Of a stretch of 64,000 bases of DNA, positions 35,373 to 43,593 are shown piece by piece; within the stretch, counting starts at the first letter, position 1; every line of letters begins with the position of its first letter. This stretch comes from Actinacidiphila bryophytorum. GTDB taxonomy: Bacteria > Actinomycetota > Actinomycetes > Streptomycetales > Streptomycetaceae. The translations under genes were made by a program, and so were the position numbers. Location: assembly GCF_016916835.1 (NCBI RefSeq), contig NZ_JAFFIX010000001.1, forward strand, positions 496,001 to 560,000. The letters run 5' to 3'. The notes under the pieces were generated by a model. The model was not told where the DNA came from. It saw only the letters and a list, made by a program, of their open reading frames with translations, and made no database searches.

Positions 35373-35583
35373 GTGCCCCCGTCCCTCCGCATCCCCCTAG
35401 CGCGCCGGCCACCCTACCGCCCTTCCCGGCGGGAGAAGCCACCCGCTCCGGGCGACGGGAGGTGCGGAGGTTGCGGGGGTTGCGGGGATTGCGGAGGTAA
35501 TCCTCCGGGGATGGGAAGTTTATCCTCCGCTGCGAGTCTTTCCCGGTCCGCACTGATCGCCGACTTCGGGGGGGAAATCGCTC

Positions 35584-35788
35584 ATGAAGAAGTACATCGC
35601 ACTGGCCGCCGTGGCTGTACATGGAAGCCGGTGTCCAGCTGTACGGCAGTGACACCTACAAGAACGACTTCGGTCTGTACACCACGTACGCCGGTCCCGT
35701 GTACGTCCACGCGCCGGGCCAGTGCATCAACTGGTGGGGGCACATCGACACGGAGTTCAAGGAGAAGGACAAGGACCACTGCGGCTGA
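35584..35788 (+). pseudogene. Small exported protein, frameshifted
   Basis: ATG 35584 follows a G-rich ribosome binding site (GGGGGGGAAA) and begins a signal peptide, MKKYIALAAVAV. The reading then leaves the coding frame. From 35618 the +1 frame gives a sensible mature protein, YMEAGVQLYGSDTYKNDFG and so on, with 'GPVYVHAPGQCINWWGHI' and 'TEFKEKDKDHCG' before TGA at 35786. So signal peptide and mature part are out of register, by a deletion or indel near 35615. If the indel is a sequencing error, it encodes a small secreted protein with two Cys. Confidence 0.6.
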
Positions 35789-35923
35789 GCCGCTGACCGC
35801 GGCACCCGGGGCCTCGGCTTGCGGCTCCGGGTGCCGCGGTGAGGAGAGAGGTGCGGTCGGCGGGGTGGGAGCCGGGGCGGCCCGGGTACACGGCGGCGGA
35901 ACTGGCGGGGGACGCCGTCGGAG

Positions 35924-36091
35924 GTGGTCCACGGCACCGCTGACCCGCTCTTCCCCTTCCCCCACGGGCAGGCCCTGGCCGAGGCGATTCCCGGCGCTGC
36001 CCTGCTGCCGCTGGAGGGTGCGGGCCACGGGCTCGTCCGGGCGGACCGGCCCGCGCTCGTCCGCGCGATCCTCGCGCACACCGCCGCCTAG
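35924..36091 (+). pseudogene. C-terminal remnant of an alpha/beta hydrolase
   Basis: One frame reads 'VVHGTADPLFPFPHGQALAE', then '[20 protein letters not shown]', ending 'RAILAHTAA'. This is the acid (Asp in HGTADPLFP) and His (GAGHGL) end of the alpha/beta-hydrolase fold; the Ser nucleophile part is absent. A further scrap of the same gene may lie just upstream in another frame (EPGRPGYTAAELAGDA). The stop TAG is formed at the junction with MITE copy 2. Confidence 0.6.
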
Positions 36092-36265
36092 GCCGTGTTG
36101 TGGAAGTCCCGCCTGCCCCGCGACGCCTGGCACGCACGCTCGCTGCGTTGTCGGAGTCGTCCGAGCAGGCCCACTACGAGGACGACCCTCCGCCTTGCGA
36201 TCGCACGCACCGGACGCCGCGGGGCCCGCCCTGTGGGCGGACGGCCCTACTTCCAAAACACGGCC
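36091..36265. mobile_element. 175-bp MITE-like element, copy 2
   Basis: Same length and orientation as copy 1, about four substitutions by eye. Ends GGCCGTGTTGTGGAAGT and ACTTCCAAAACACGGCC are inverted repeats with one mismatch. Flanked by TA (CTAG at both junctions). It sits directly after the hydrolase remnant and before the ROK operator. No coding capacity is recognised, so mobility would need a transposase elsewhere. Confidence 0.82.
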
Positions 36266-36314
36266 TAGCCGAAGGCCAGAACGCCGACGACCTTGTGCAG
36301 AAGGCTTGTCGGCC

Positions 36315-36351
36315 CATTACGTTCAGACTTATCGTAAGTCTGCGCGTAATG
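36315..36351. promoter_or_regulatory. Nested dyad operator upstream of the ROK gene
   Basis: Two concentric inverted repeats: outer CATTACG (36315-36321) with CGTAATG (36345-36351), inner CAGACTT (36324-36330) with AAGTCTG (36336-36342), centred on 36333. Fourteen base pairs of perfect symmetry in an AT-rich pocket. The ribosome binding site GAGGAGG begins directly after it, so a bound repressor would cover the promoter or 5' leader. Autoregulation by the ROK protein is the natural inference. Confidence 0.75.
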
Positions 36352-36363
36352 AGGAGGTGTCCG

Positions 36364-37638
36364 ATGGTCTCCACGGCGGACCTGGGCCGGTGGAACGCCG
36401 AGCTGGTGCTCGGGCGGCTCTACGACCGGCGGGCGCGCAGCAACGCGGAACTGGCCCGGCGCACGGGCCTGTCGCGCTCGACCGTCGAGCGCGCCCTCGA
36501 TCTGCTGGCGGAACGCGGCCTCGTGGCCAAGTCCGCGCCCGTGGCCCTGCCCAGCGGGCGGCCCGCCGCGCTCTACCGGCTGCGGCCGGAAGCCGGCTGC
36601 CTGGTCGCCGTGGACGTGGGCGCGCACACCGTCAGGGTGCGGGTCGACGACCTCGCGGGGCCGGGCGGTGCCGAGCACGAGCCGGAGCCGGTCCGCGTGG
36701 ACCCCGCGGACCCGGCGGACAAGCGGCTGGCCGCGGTGGACGCCCTGGTGGACCGGGCGCTGGCGGACGCGGGTGCCGGGGCCGAGCGGGTGCGGGCGGT
36801 CACCGTCGGCACCCCGGGCATCGTGGACGCAGGCGGGACCGTCGTCGCCTGCCGGGTGATCAGGTCGGGGGACTGGGTGGGCAGCCGGCTGCGCAGCCGC
36901 GTCGCCGAACGCTTCCCCGGCGCCGCCGTCACCGTCGACAACGACGCCAACCTCGCCGTGCTCGGCGAGCAGCGCTTCGGTGTCGCGGGCGGCGCCCGCG
37001 AGATCGTCGCGGTCTTCGCCGGGCGCCGCGTCGGCTTCGGCATCGTGCACGGCGGCCGGCTGCACCGCGGGGCGCACCACCAGGCGGGCGAGGCCGCCAA
37101 CATCCGCGACTCGTGGTGGGGCCGGGCCAACGACTGGCTGCGCGGCCACCAGGACGTGGCGCCGCAGCTGTTCGCCGCGGCGGCGGACGGGCAGCCCGCG
37201 GCGCTGGAGCAGACCGCGGAGCTGGGGCGGCTGCTCGGCATGGCCTTCGCCGAGGTCGTGCACACCGTCGACCCGGAGCTGATCGTGCTGGGCGGCGCGG
37301 TCTCGCTGGCCGGGGCCGCCGTACTCGACCCGGTGGCCGAGCACTTCAAACGCGCCTGCCGCGACACCACGGCCCCGCCGCTCGTGCTGTCCACGCTGGG
37401 CAGGCGCCCAGTGCTGCTGGGCGCCGCCGAAAGCGCCCGCCGCACCGCCTTCACCCACCTGCTCGACGGGCACCCGGCCGGGGCGCACCCGTACGAGCCG
37501 GCGGGCGCGTACCCGTACGGCGACGGCGGCAGGCGACCGCACCCCCTCGACCCAGACGGCGCCAAAGAACCGGACGGCGACAAAGAAAGAGAAGCCCCGT
37601 ACCTGTCCGACAACACCCCACCAGGGAGCCTGCGATGA
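36364..37638 (+). CDS. ROK-family transcriptional regulator
   Basis: 424 residues. N-terminal winged HTH 'NAELARRTGLSRSTVERALD' followed by a ROK sugar-kinase-like domain with phosphate loop 'LVAVDVGAHTVRVRVDDLAG' and catalytic-region 'VTVDNDANLAVLGEQRFGVA'. The usual ROK zinc motif CxCGxxGCxE is missing; the matching region reads 'HHQAGEAANIRDSWWGRAND'. The C-terminal ~65 residues are Pro/Gly/Asp-rich and disordered. ATG 36364 follows GAGGAGG. It overlaps the next gene by four bases and probably represses this two-gene operon through the dyad upstream. Confidence 0.87.
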   Translation: MVSTADLGRWNAELVLGRLYDRRARSNAELARRTGLSRSTVERALDLLAERGLVAKSAPVALPSGRPAALYRLRPEAGCLVAVDVGAHTVRVRVDDLAGPGGAEHEPEPVRVDPADPADKRLAAVDALVDRALADAGAGAERVRAVTVGTPGIVDAGGTVVACRVIRSGDWVGSRLRSRVAERFPGAAVTVDNDANLAVLGEQRFGVAGGAREIVAVFAGRRVGFGIVHGGRLHRGAHHQAGEAANIRDSWWGRANDWLRGHQDVAPQLFAAAADGQPAALEQTAELGRLLGMAFAEVVHTVDPELIVLGGAVSLAGAAVLDPVAEHFKRACRDTTAPPLVLSTLGRRPVLLGAAESARRTAFTHLLDGHPAGAHPYEPAGAYPYGDGGRRPHPLDPDGAKEPDGDKEREAPYLSDNTPPGSLR

Positions 37639-38897
37639 CCACAGGAACAACGAACGCGACGGTACGCGTCGCCGTACTGGGCGCCGGAATCCGCGGCATG
37701 GAGCACGGCGAGCGGATACGGTCCAGCGGCGGAGTCGTCACCGCGGTCGCGGAACCGGACGAGGGGCGCAGGCGGCGGCTCGCCGCCGAGCACTCGCTGC
37801 CGCAGGAGGCCTGCTTCGCGGACTGGCGGGACCTCGCGCGGCACCCCGACCTGTGCGACGCGGTGCTCATCACCACGCAGGACGCCGACCACGCCGACCC
37901 GTGCGTGACCTTCGCCGGGCTCGGCAAGCACATCCTCTGCGAGAAGCCGATGGCGCCGGACGAGGCGGACGCGGTGCGCATGGTGGAGGCGGTCGAGCGC
38001 TCAGGCGTGGTCTTCGCGGTGGTGCACCCGCTGCGGTACATGCCGTACACCGACGTCGTCAGGGGCTGGGTGCGGGACGGCAGGATCGGCCGCATCGTGA
38101 ACGTCCAGCACCTGGAGCCGGTCGGCGCCTGGCACTTCGCGCACTCCTTCGTCCGGGGCAACTGGCGGCGCGAGGACGAGTCCAGCTCGATGCTGATGGC
38201 CAAGTGCTGCCACGACCTGGACTGGCTGTCCTACGTGGTCGGTTCGCAGCCCGCGCAGGTCGCCTCCTTCGGGCGGCTCACCCACTTCCGCCCGGAGAAC
38301 CGGCCGGAGGGCGCCGCCGACCGCTGCCTGGACTGCGCGGTCGAGGCCGACTGCCCCTTCTCCGCGCCCCGCCTGTACCTGTCCTGCCTCGGCAGCCCCA
38401 GCCGTGAGCACTGGCCGCTCGGCGCGGTGACGGCCACGCCCACCGAGCCCGCCGTCCGCGAGGCGCTGGCCACCGGCCCGTACGGCCGCTGCGTCTACGC
38501 CTGCGACAACGACGTGGCCGACCACCAGGTCGTCGCCCTGGACTACGCCGACGGCGTCACCGCCACCCACACCGTCACGGCCTTCACCGAGATGAGCCAC
38601 CGCCAGACGCGGATCTTCGGCACCCACGGCAGCATCGAGACCGACGGCCGGCACGTGACCCTGCACGACTTCCGCGCCCACCCGGCGACCACCGTCGAAC
38701 GCGTCGACACCTCCGACACCACCGCCGCGGGCCACGCCGACGGCGACAGCGCCGCCGTCACGGCCTTCCTGTCCGCCGCCTCGACCGGCGACACGACCCC
38801 GATCCGCTCAGGCCCGCGCGAGTCCCTGCTCAGCCACCAGGCCGTATGGGCAGCGGAATCCGCCCGCCGCACGGGCACGACCGTCCGCCTCGCATAG
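37635..38897 (+). CDS. Gfo/Idh/MocA-family oxidoreductase
   Basis: 420 residues. N-terminal NAD(P)-binding domain 'VRVAVLGAGIRGMEHGERIR', the 'HILCEKPMAP' motif with the catalytic Lys (EKP), and 'AVVHPLRYMPYTDVVRGWV'. The C-terminal alpha/beta domain includes a Cys-rich segment 'DRCLDCAVEADCPFSAPRLY', a feature of one branch of this family. 'SMLMAKCCHDLDWLSYVVG' holds the catalytic Asp/His region. Likely acts on a sugar or inositol derivative under control of the ROK protein encoded directly upstream (ATGA overlap). Confidence 0.9.
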   Translation: MTTGTTNATVRVAVLGAGIRGMEHGERIRSSGGVVTAVAEPDEGRRRRLAAEHSLPQEACFADWRDLARHPDLCDAVLITTQDADHADPCVTFAGLGKHILCEKPMAPDEADAVRMVEAVERSGVVFAVVHPLRYMPYTDVVRGWVRDGRIGRIVNVQHLEPVGAWHFAHSFVRGNWRREDESSSMLMAKCCHDLDWLSYVVGSQPAQVASFGRLTHFRPENRPEGAADRCLDCAVEADCPFSAPRLYLSCLGSPSREHWPLGAVTATPTEPAVREALATGPYGRCVYACDNDVADHQVVALDYADGVTATHTVTAFTEMSHRQTRIFGTHGSIETDGRHVTLHDFRAHPATTVERVDTSDTTAAGHADGDSAAVTAFLSAASTGDTTPIRSGPRESLLSHQAVWAAESARRTGTTVRLA

Positions 38898-38939
38898 CGG
38901 AGACCGGCGCAGCTCGCACAGCGGGGCGCTGCACAGCGG

Positions 38940-39242
38940 TCAGCGGCCCACGCCCAGGCGGCCGGATTCGGTGTAGGGCTCCAGGTCGACCTGGACGCGG
39001 TGGGTGGTGCCGCGGTCGACGGAGCCGCCGGCCTCCGCGGTGACCACGCCGATGCGCAGGCCGCCGCCCGCGGTGCCGGCGCGGTGGACCTGGACGGTGA
39101 ATTCGAGGCTCACCTTGTCGACGGTGAAGCCGATCTGCTCGTCCTCCGCTGCGGCCCGCGCCTGCTCCAGTTCGCCGCGGATCTGCTGGATGACCTCGGC
39201 GAGGCCCACGAACGACGGCGCTTCCACGGCGGTTGCCCCCAC
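38940..39242 (-). CDS. Trypco2 (trypsin-co-occurring) domain protein
   Basis: 100 residues, GTG start at 39242. The sequence fits the Trypco2 family: 'FVGLAEVIQQIRGELEQARA', 'IGFTVDKVSLEFTVQVHRAG', then 'GGGLRIGVVTAEAGGSVDRG'. These small beta-rich proteins are typically encoded beside trypsin-like proteases in actinobacterial conflict-type loci, and here the protease gene starts 67 bases away on the opposite strand. No signal peptide, so it is cytoplasmic. It probably binds or regulates the protease; its biochemical role is unknown. Confidence 0.82.
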   Translation of the reverse strand: MGATAVEAPSFVGLAEVIQQIRGELEQARAAAEDEQIGFTVDKVSLEFTVQVHRAGTAGGGLRIGVVTAEAGGSVDRGTTHRVQVDLEPYTESGRLGVGR

Positions 39243-39309
39243 AGGTCATCCGGCGAGACGGGAGCACAAGTGTAGTGCTTTTGAGGCGACATGACGGGAC
39301 GTCAGGCGT

Positions 39310-41130
39310 ATGGTGCACGGCATGGAGGCCGACGGGGGAATCGGTATCGGGTCCTCCCTGGCGACGCCGCCGTGGGCGGTGCGCATCCGGCGGGCCAACG
39401 GGACGATCGCGGGCAGCGGGATTCTGCTGAGCGCCGACCGGGTGCTGACCTGCGCCCATGTGGTGGGCCGGGAGGAGGAGGTCACCGCCGAGTTCGTGGG
39501 GGCGGCGGCCGGGGGTTCTGCGGGCTTCGCGGTGCCCGAGGTGGCCGCGAGGGTCACCGGTGACGCCTACCGGCCCGAGCAGCGGGACCGCAACGGCGAC
39601 CCGGTCGGCGACGTCGCGCTGCTCGAACTCGACAGCCCGCGGCCCGCGTCGGAGGCGACCGCGCTGCACCGGGTGTCGGCGCCCGGCCGCCAGGTGCGGA
39701 TGTTCGGCTTCCCCGCGCACTACAACGGCGGCCTGTGGCTGCCCGCCACGATCCTCGGCGGCTGCGGCCGGGACGGCCAGGTGCAGTTGCAGGCCGCCGA
39801 CCCGGGCGTGGTGGCGCGGCCCGGCTTCAGCGGCGGCGGGGTGGTGGACCTGGCCACCGACCGGGTCATCGGCATGGTGCTGGCCAGGTCGCGCGAGAAG
39901 GGCGGCGGATTCTCCTTCATGAGCCCGGCAGAGACCGTCGTGCAGCACCTGCCCGAGGTCGTCGCCTGGACGGTCGGCAGGACCGCGGTCGACGAGGAGC
40001 TGCGCTCGGCGGGGTCCGGTGACGACGAGGCGCTGCTGGACCAGCCGTTCGCCGAGCGGCTGGCGCGCTGGCTGCGCGGCGGCCCGGACGCCCGGCAGGT
40101 CAAGATCAGCCTGGTGCCGGAGGACGACCGGGTGCGCGCGGCCACCCTGCGCCGTGCGATCACCCTGGCCGACCGGGAGTTGCGCAGCCGCTTCTCCACC
40201 GGGCGCCCCTCGCTCGACGCGCCCGGAACGGTGCCGGAGGCCGGCGGCCTGGACCTCGCGGTCATCGCAACCGGCCGCAGCACCGACGAGATCGCCGAGC
40301 GGATCGCCGGCCGCATGGGCCTGCTGCAGCACCTGGAGGTGCCCGCCGCCGAGCGCATCGCGGCGGCCACGGTGACGATCACGCTGGTCGTGGACGGGGT
40401 GGACGCCGCCGCCGACCCGCCGTCGCTGATCGGCCTGCTGGGGCTGCTGGTGGCGAGGGGCAGCCGGGTGCTGCTGGTCTTCCGCAGCGCGGGCGACCAT
40501 TCCGCGCGCGCCCGGGAGGAGTTGCTGCTGCGGCCGGCCCTGGAGCGGCGGGCGCGGCTGGGCGAGCGGCTGCTGCGTATCGCCGGCGGTCCCGGCCGCG
40601 AGCTGGACCACCTGATGGCCCGGGTGAGCGGCGAGGGGGAGCCGGTGGAGAAGGCGGTCGACGCGCTCATCCACGTGATCACCGCCCGGGCCGAACTGAC
40701 CGCGGGCCAGGGCGCCTTCGCGGCACCGCCGGAGGACGGCCAGGACCTGGCGCGCTACGAGCGCATGGCGGCCCGCGCCGAGCACCTGCTGCCGCAGGCG
40801 ATCGCCTCCTTACGGGAACTGCTGGTCCGCCGCGACCAGTTGCGGGGCGAGCTGGGGCCGTACCGCCGGCTGTACGAGGAGAGCGCCTCGCGCGGCGAGA
40901 ACCTGGCAGCCGACGAGCTGTACCTGACCGCCTACCGGCTGCTGCGTGAACGCCCCTGCCAGGTGCCCGCCGCCGAGGCCGCGGTCCGCGCCTTCCGCGA
41001 CCTGGTCGACCGCCCGGAAGAAGGGCCGCCCGCGACGGAGGCCCCGGCCCCGGCAGACCCGGCCCCCGCGGACCCGCCGGACCCGGCTCCCGGCGCCGCG
41101 CCCCCGCCCGAAGGAGGTACGCCGACATGA
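39310..41130 (+). CDS. Trypsin-like protease with degenerate NTPase-like middle and helical tail
   Basis: 606 residues; ATG 39310, alternative ATG 39322. Residues ~8-225 are a trypsin-like serine protease: His in 'RVLTCAHVVGREEE', Asp in 'PVGDVALLELDSP', Ser in 'VVARPGFSGGGVVDLA'. No signal peptide, so it works in the cytoplasm. Residues ~240-480 look like a STAND/AAA-type fold that has lost Walker A. A Walker-B-like strand 'VTITLVVDGVDAAADPP' and sensor-1-like 'GSRVLLVFRSAGD' remain. Residues ~480-575 are helical, with 'ELLVRRDQLRGELGPYRRLY', then a Pro/Ala-rich tail. The stop overlaps the kinase start (ATGA). The degenerate NTPase reading is inference. Confidence 0.75.
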   Translation: MVHGMEADGGIGIGSSLATPPWAVRIRRANGTIAGSGILLSADRVLTCAHVVGREEEVTAEFVGAAAGGSAGFAVPEVAARVTGDAYRPEQRDRNGDPVGDVALLELDSPRPASEATALHRVSAPGRQVRMFGFPAHYNGGLWLPATILGGCGRDGQVQLQAADPGVVARPGFSGGGVVDLATDRVIGMVLARSREKGGGFSFMSPAETVVQHLPEVVAWTVGRTAVDEELRSAGSGDDEALLDQPFAERLARWLRGGPDARQVKISLVPEDDRVRAATLRRAITLADRELRSRFSTGRPSLDAPGTVPEAGGLDLAVIATGRSTDEIAERIAGRMGLLQHLEVPAAERIAAATVTITLVVDGVDAAADPPSLIGLLGLLVARGSRVLLVFRSAGDHSARAREELLLRPALERRARLGERLLRIAGGPGRELDHLMARVSGEGEPVEKAVDALIHVITARAELTAGQGAFAAPPEDGQDLARYERMAARAEHLLPQAIASLRELLVRRDQLRGELGPYRRLYEESASRGENLAADELYLTAYRLLRERPCQVPAAEAAVRAFRDLVDRPEEGPPATEAPAPADPAPADPPDPAPGAAPPPEGGTPT

Positions 41131-43571
41131 CCGCGCCCGGCTCACCGTGCCCTCACGTGCCCTGCAAGGGCACCATCCGCGCCTCCGGTTACTGCGGGAC
41201 CTGCCACCGCCACCCCTCGACCGCACCCGGCACGGCCACCGCACCCGCGCGCGGGACCACCGGCGCCGGGACCGTACCGGCGCCGCGCCGGGAGGCACGG
41301 GTCCGCGACGCCGACGTACCCGGGGGCACCCCCGACGCACCCGCACCGCGGCAGGAGGCCGCCGGGAGTCTGGACCGCGACGGCCTGGTGCGGCTGCCCC
41401 GCGTGCCGCGCCCCGCAGACGAGGACGTCGTACGGTCCACCGCCCGCCGCCCCGAGGGCGGCCGCCGCTGCGGTGTGCCGGACTGCACCGGCACCATCGG
41501 GGTGTCCTACGACGGCGGCCCCGCCCCCGACGAGGGCTTCTGCCCGCTGTGCGGCACGCGGTACTCCTTCCGCCCGCAGCTCGGCCCCGGCGACGTGGTC
41601 GCCGGGCAGTACCGCGTGATCGGGTACCTGTCACCCGGCGGCACCGGCTGGGTCTACCTCGCAGAGGACCTGGACCTGCCGGGCCAGCGGGTGGTGCTCA
41701 AGACGCAGATCAACACGCAGGACGCGGCGGCCCGCCGCAAGGCCGTCGAGGAGCGCCGCTCCCTGACGTCGCTGCACCACCGCGACATCGTCGGGATCAT
41801 CGCGTCCAAGCAGCACCGCCGCGACGGCGAGGCCGAGCCCACCGACTACATCGTCATGGAGTACGTGGCAGGCCGCCCGCTGGACCAGCTGCTGCTGGCC
41901 TCGGACGAGGAGCTGGCCCGGATGTTCGGCGAGCCGTTCGCGATCGACCACGTCGTCACGTACGGCTGCAAGATCCTCGGCGCCCTGGAGTACCTGCACG
42001 ACCAGGGCCTGCTCTACTGCGACATGAAGCCGGAGAACGTCATCCACTACGACCGGCAGATCAAGGTCATCGACCTCGGTGCGGTCCGCAGGATCGACGA
42101 CCGCAGCAGCGCCCTGGTCTTCACCCCGCGGTTCGCGCCGCCCAAGCGCGAGCGCGACGGTCGCGGCTTCCTGGTCGACACCGACCTGTTCACCGTCGGC
42201 CGTACGCTGGCGGCGCTCGCGACCCGCGCCCAGCGGCCCGCGGGGCTGGCAGCCCGCTCCTTCGACCGGCTGATCGGCCGCGCCACCCACGACGACCCCG
42301 CCGCCCGCTTCACCTCGGCCGCGCAGATGTCCCGCCAGCTGTGGGAGGTGCTGCGCGAGCACCGCGCCCTGGCCAGGGGCGAGCGCTACCCGGAGCGCTC
42401 CACGCGCTTCGAGCCGACCGCCGTCGTCTTCGGCGCCGCCCTCGGCACGGTCCCCGCGCTCACCCACTGGACGCAGCGGGCCGAGGGCGCCGCACCGCCC
42501 GACCTGGCCACGGGGGTGCCGGACCCGCGCGAGGCGGCCCGCGCGCTGCCCGGGCCGATCGCCGACCCCGGCGACTCGGCGGCGGTGCTGCTGGGCGGCC
42601 TGGCGGGTGACGCGCCCGAGCGGACCGCGGAACGCGTGGGCGACGACCCGGCCCTGCAGACCGTCGAGGTCGCGCTGTGGCTGTGCCGGTCCTACCTGCT
42701 GTCGAGCGAGCCCGGTGCGGCAGGGGCCGGGAGCCGGGCGGCGGCGGAACGCTGGCTGGACGAGGCGGTACGGCTGATGGGCCGCGACGTCGCGGGCTAC
42801 GACTGGCGCCCGCCGTGGCACCGCGGGCTGCTGCACCTGATGAGCGGGCAGGTCAAGGAGGCGCAGGGCGAGTTCGCTGCCGTCTACGCGACGGTCCCCG
42901 GGGAGTGGGCGCCGAAACTGGCGCTGGGCTACTGCGCCGAGTATCTGCGCGGCGCCACCGAGCCGGGGCAGGCGGAGGAAGCACAGGCGCGAGCGGAGGC
43001 GGAAGCCGAGGCGGAGGCGTACTACCGGGCGGTGTGGGAGCGCGACCGGGCGCACACCAGCGCCGCCTTCGGGCTGGCCCGGCTGCGGCTGCTGCACGCC
43101 GACCGGGCCGGCGCGGTCCGGGTGCTGGACCAGGTGCCGACCACGTCCCGCACCTACGACCTCGCCCGGGTCGCCGCCCTGCGCGTCCTGACCGGGCGGG
43201 TGGGCGGCACCGCACCCTCGCCGGACGACCTGGCCGCGGCCGAGGTGCGGCTCGCGGAACTCCCGCGCGACGACGCGCGGGACCGCCTGGTCGCCGAGGC
43301 CCGGGAGAACGTGCTGGCCGGCCACCCGGCACCGCCCGGACCCGCCTCCCTGCGGGCCAGGCTGGCACTCGCGCTGACGCTGGCGCCACCCCGCACGCCC
43401 GGCTTCCCCGCCCTGCCGCAGGGGCAGCTCTTCGAGGGCTCGGACAGCCGCCGCGCACTGGCCCAGCTCCTCTACGGGTCGCTGCGCACCCTGGTCGGCC
43501 AGGCACCGCAGGCCGACCGCCCGGAACTGCTCGACCGCGCCTACGCCGTACGCCCCAGGAGCCGGTTCTGA
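41127..43571 (+). CDS. PknG-type serine/threonine kinase with zinc ribbons and TPRs
   Basis: 814 residues. AAGGAGG precedes the ATG. N-terminal Cys/His cluster (residues 8-31, CPHVPCKG and CGTCHRH), Pro/Ala linker, second zinc ribbon near 115-147 (CGVPDC, CPLCG), equivalent to the rubredoxin-like part of PknG. Kinase domain ~160-420: 'SPGGTGWVYLAED' loop, Lys in 'VVLKTQ', 'LLYCDMKPENVIHY' in place of HRD, and 'VIDLGAVRRI' in place of DFG. The non-RD HRD variant and DLG are hallmarks of PknG. The rest is TPR-like helices. No TM segment, so it needs a membrane partner, probably the receptor three genes on. Confidence 0.88.
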   Translation: MTAPGSPCPHVPCKGTIRASGYCGTCHRHPSTAPGTATAPARGTTGAGTVPAPRREARVRDADVPGGTPDAPAPRQEAAGSLDRDGLVRLPRVPRPADEDVVRSTARRPEGGRRCGVPDCTGTIGVSYDGGPAPDEGFCPLCGTRYSFRPQLGPGDVVAGQYRVIGYLSPGGTGWVYLAEDLDLPGQRVVLKTQINTQDAAARRKAVEERRSLTSLHHRDIVGIIASKQHRRDGEAEPTDYIVMEYVAGRPLDQLLLASDEELARMFGEPFAIDHVVTYGCKILGALEYLHDQGLLYCDMKPENVIHYDRQIKVIDLGAVRRIDDRSSALVFTPRFAPPKRERDGRGFLVDTDLFTVGRTLAALATRAQRPAGLAARSFDRLIGRATHDDPAARFTSAAQMSRQLWEVLREHRALARGERYPERSTRFEPTAVVFGAALGTVPALTHWTQRAEGAAPPDLATGVPDPREAARALPGPIADPGDSAAVLLGGLAGDAPERTAERVGDDPALQTVEVALWLCRSYLLSSEPGAAGAGSRAAAERWLDEAVRLMGRDVAGYDWRPPWHRGLLHLMSGQVKEAQGEFAAVYATVPGEWAPKLALGYCAEYLRGATEPGQAEEAQARAEAEAEAEAYYRAVWERDRAHTSAAFGLARLRLLHADRAGAVRVLDQVPTTSRTYDLARVAALRVLTGRVGGTAPSPDDLAAAEVRLAELPRDDARDRLVAEARENVLAGHPAPPGPASLRARLALALTLAPPRTPGFPALPQGQLFEGSDSRRALAQLLYGSLRTLVGQAPQADRPELLDRAYAVRPRSRF

Positions 43572-43593
43572 CCGGCGGCGCCCGCACCACGCC

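Noticed and set aside
34452..37634. A very long open forward frame running into the Gfo/Idh/MocA gene
   Set aside because: Most of it is antisense to a lipoprotein or crosses the MITE and remnants; only the part from 37635 has family motifs and a ribosome-binding context.
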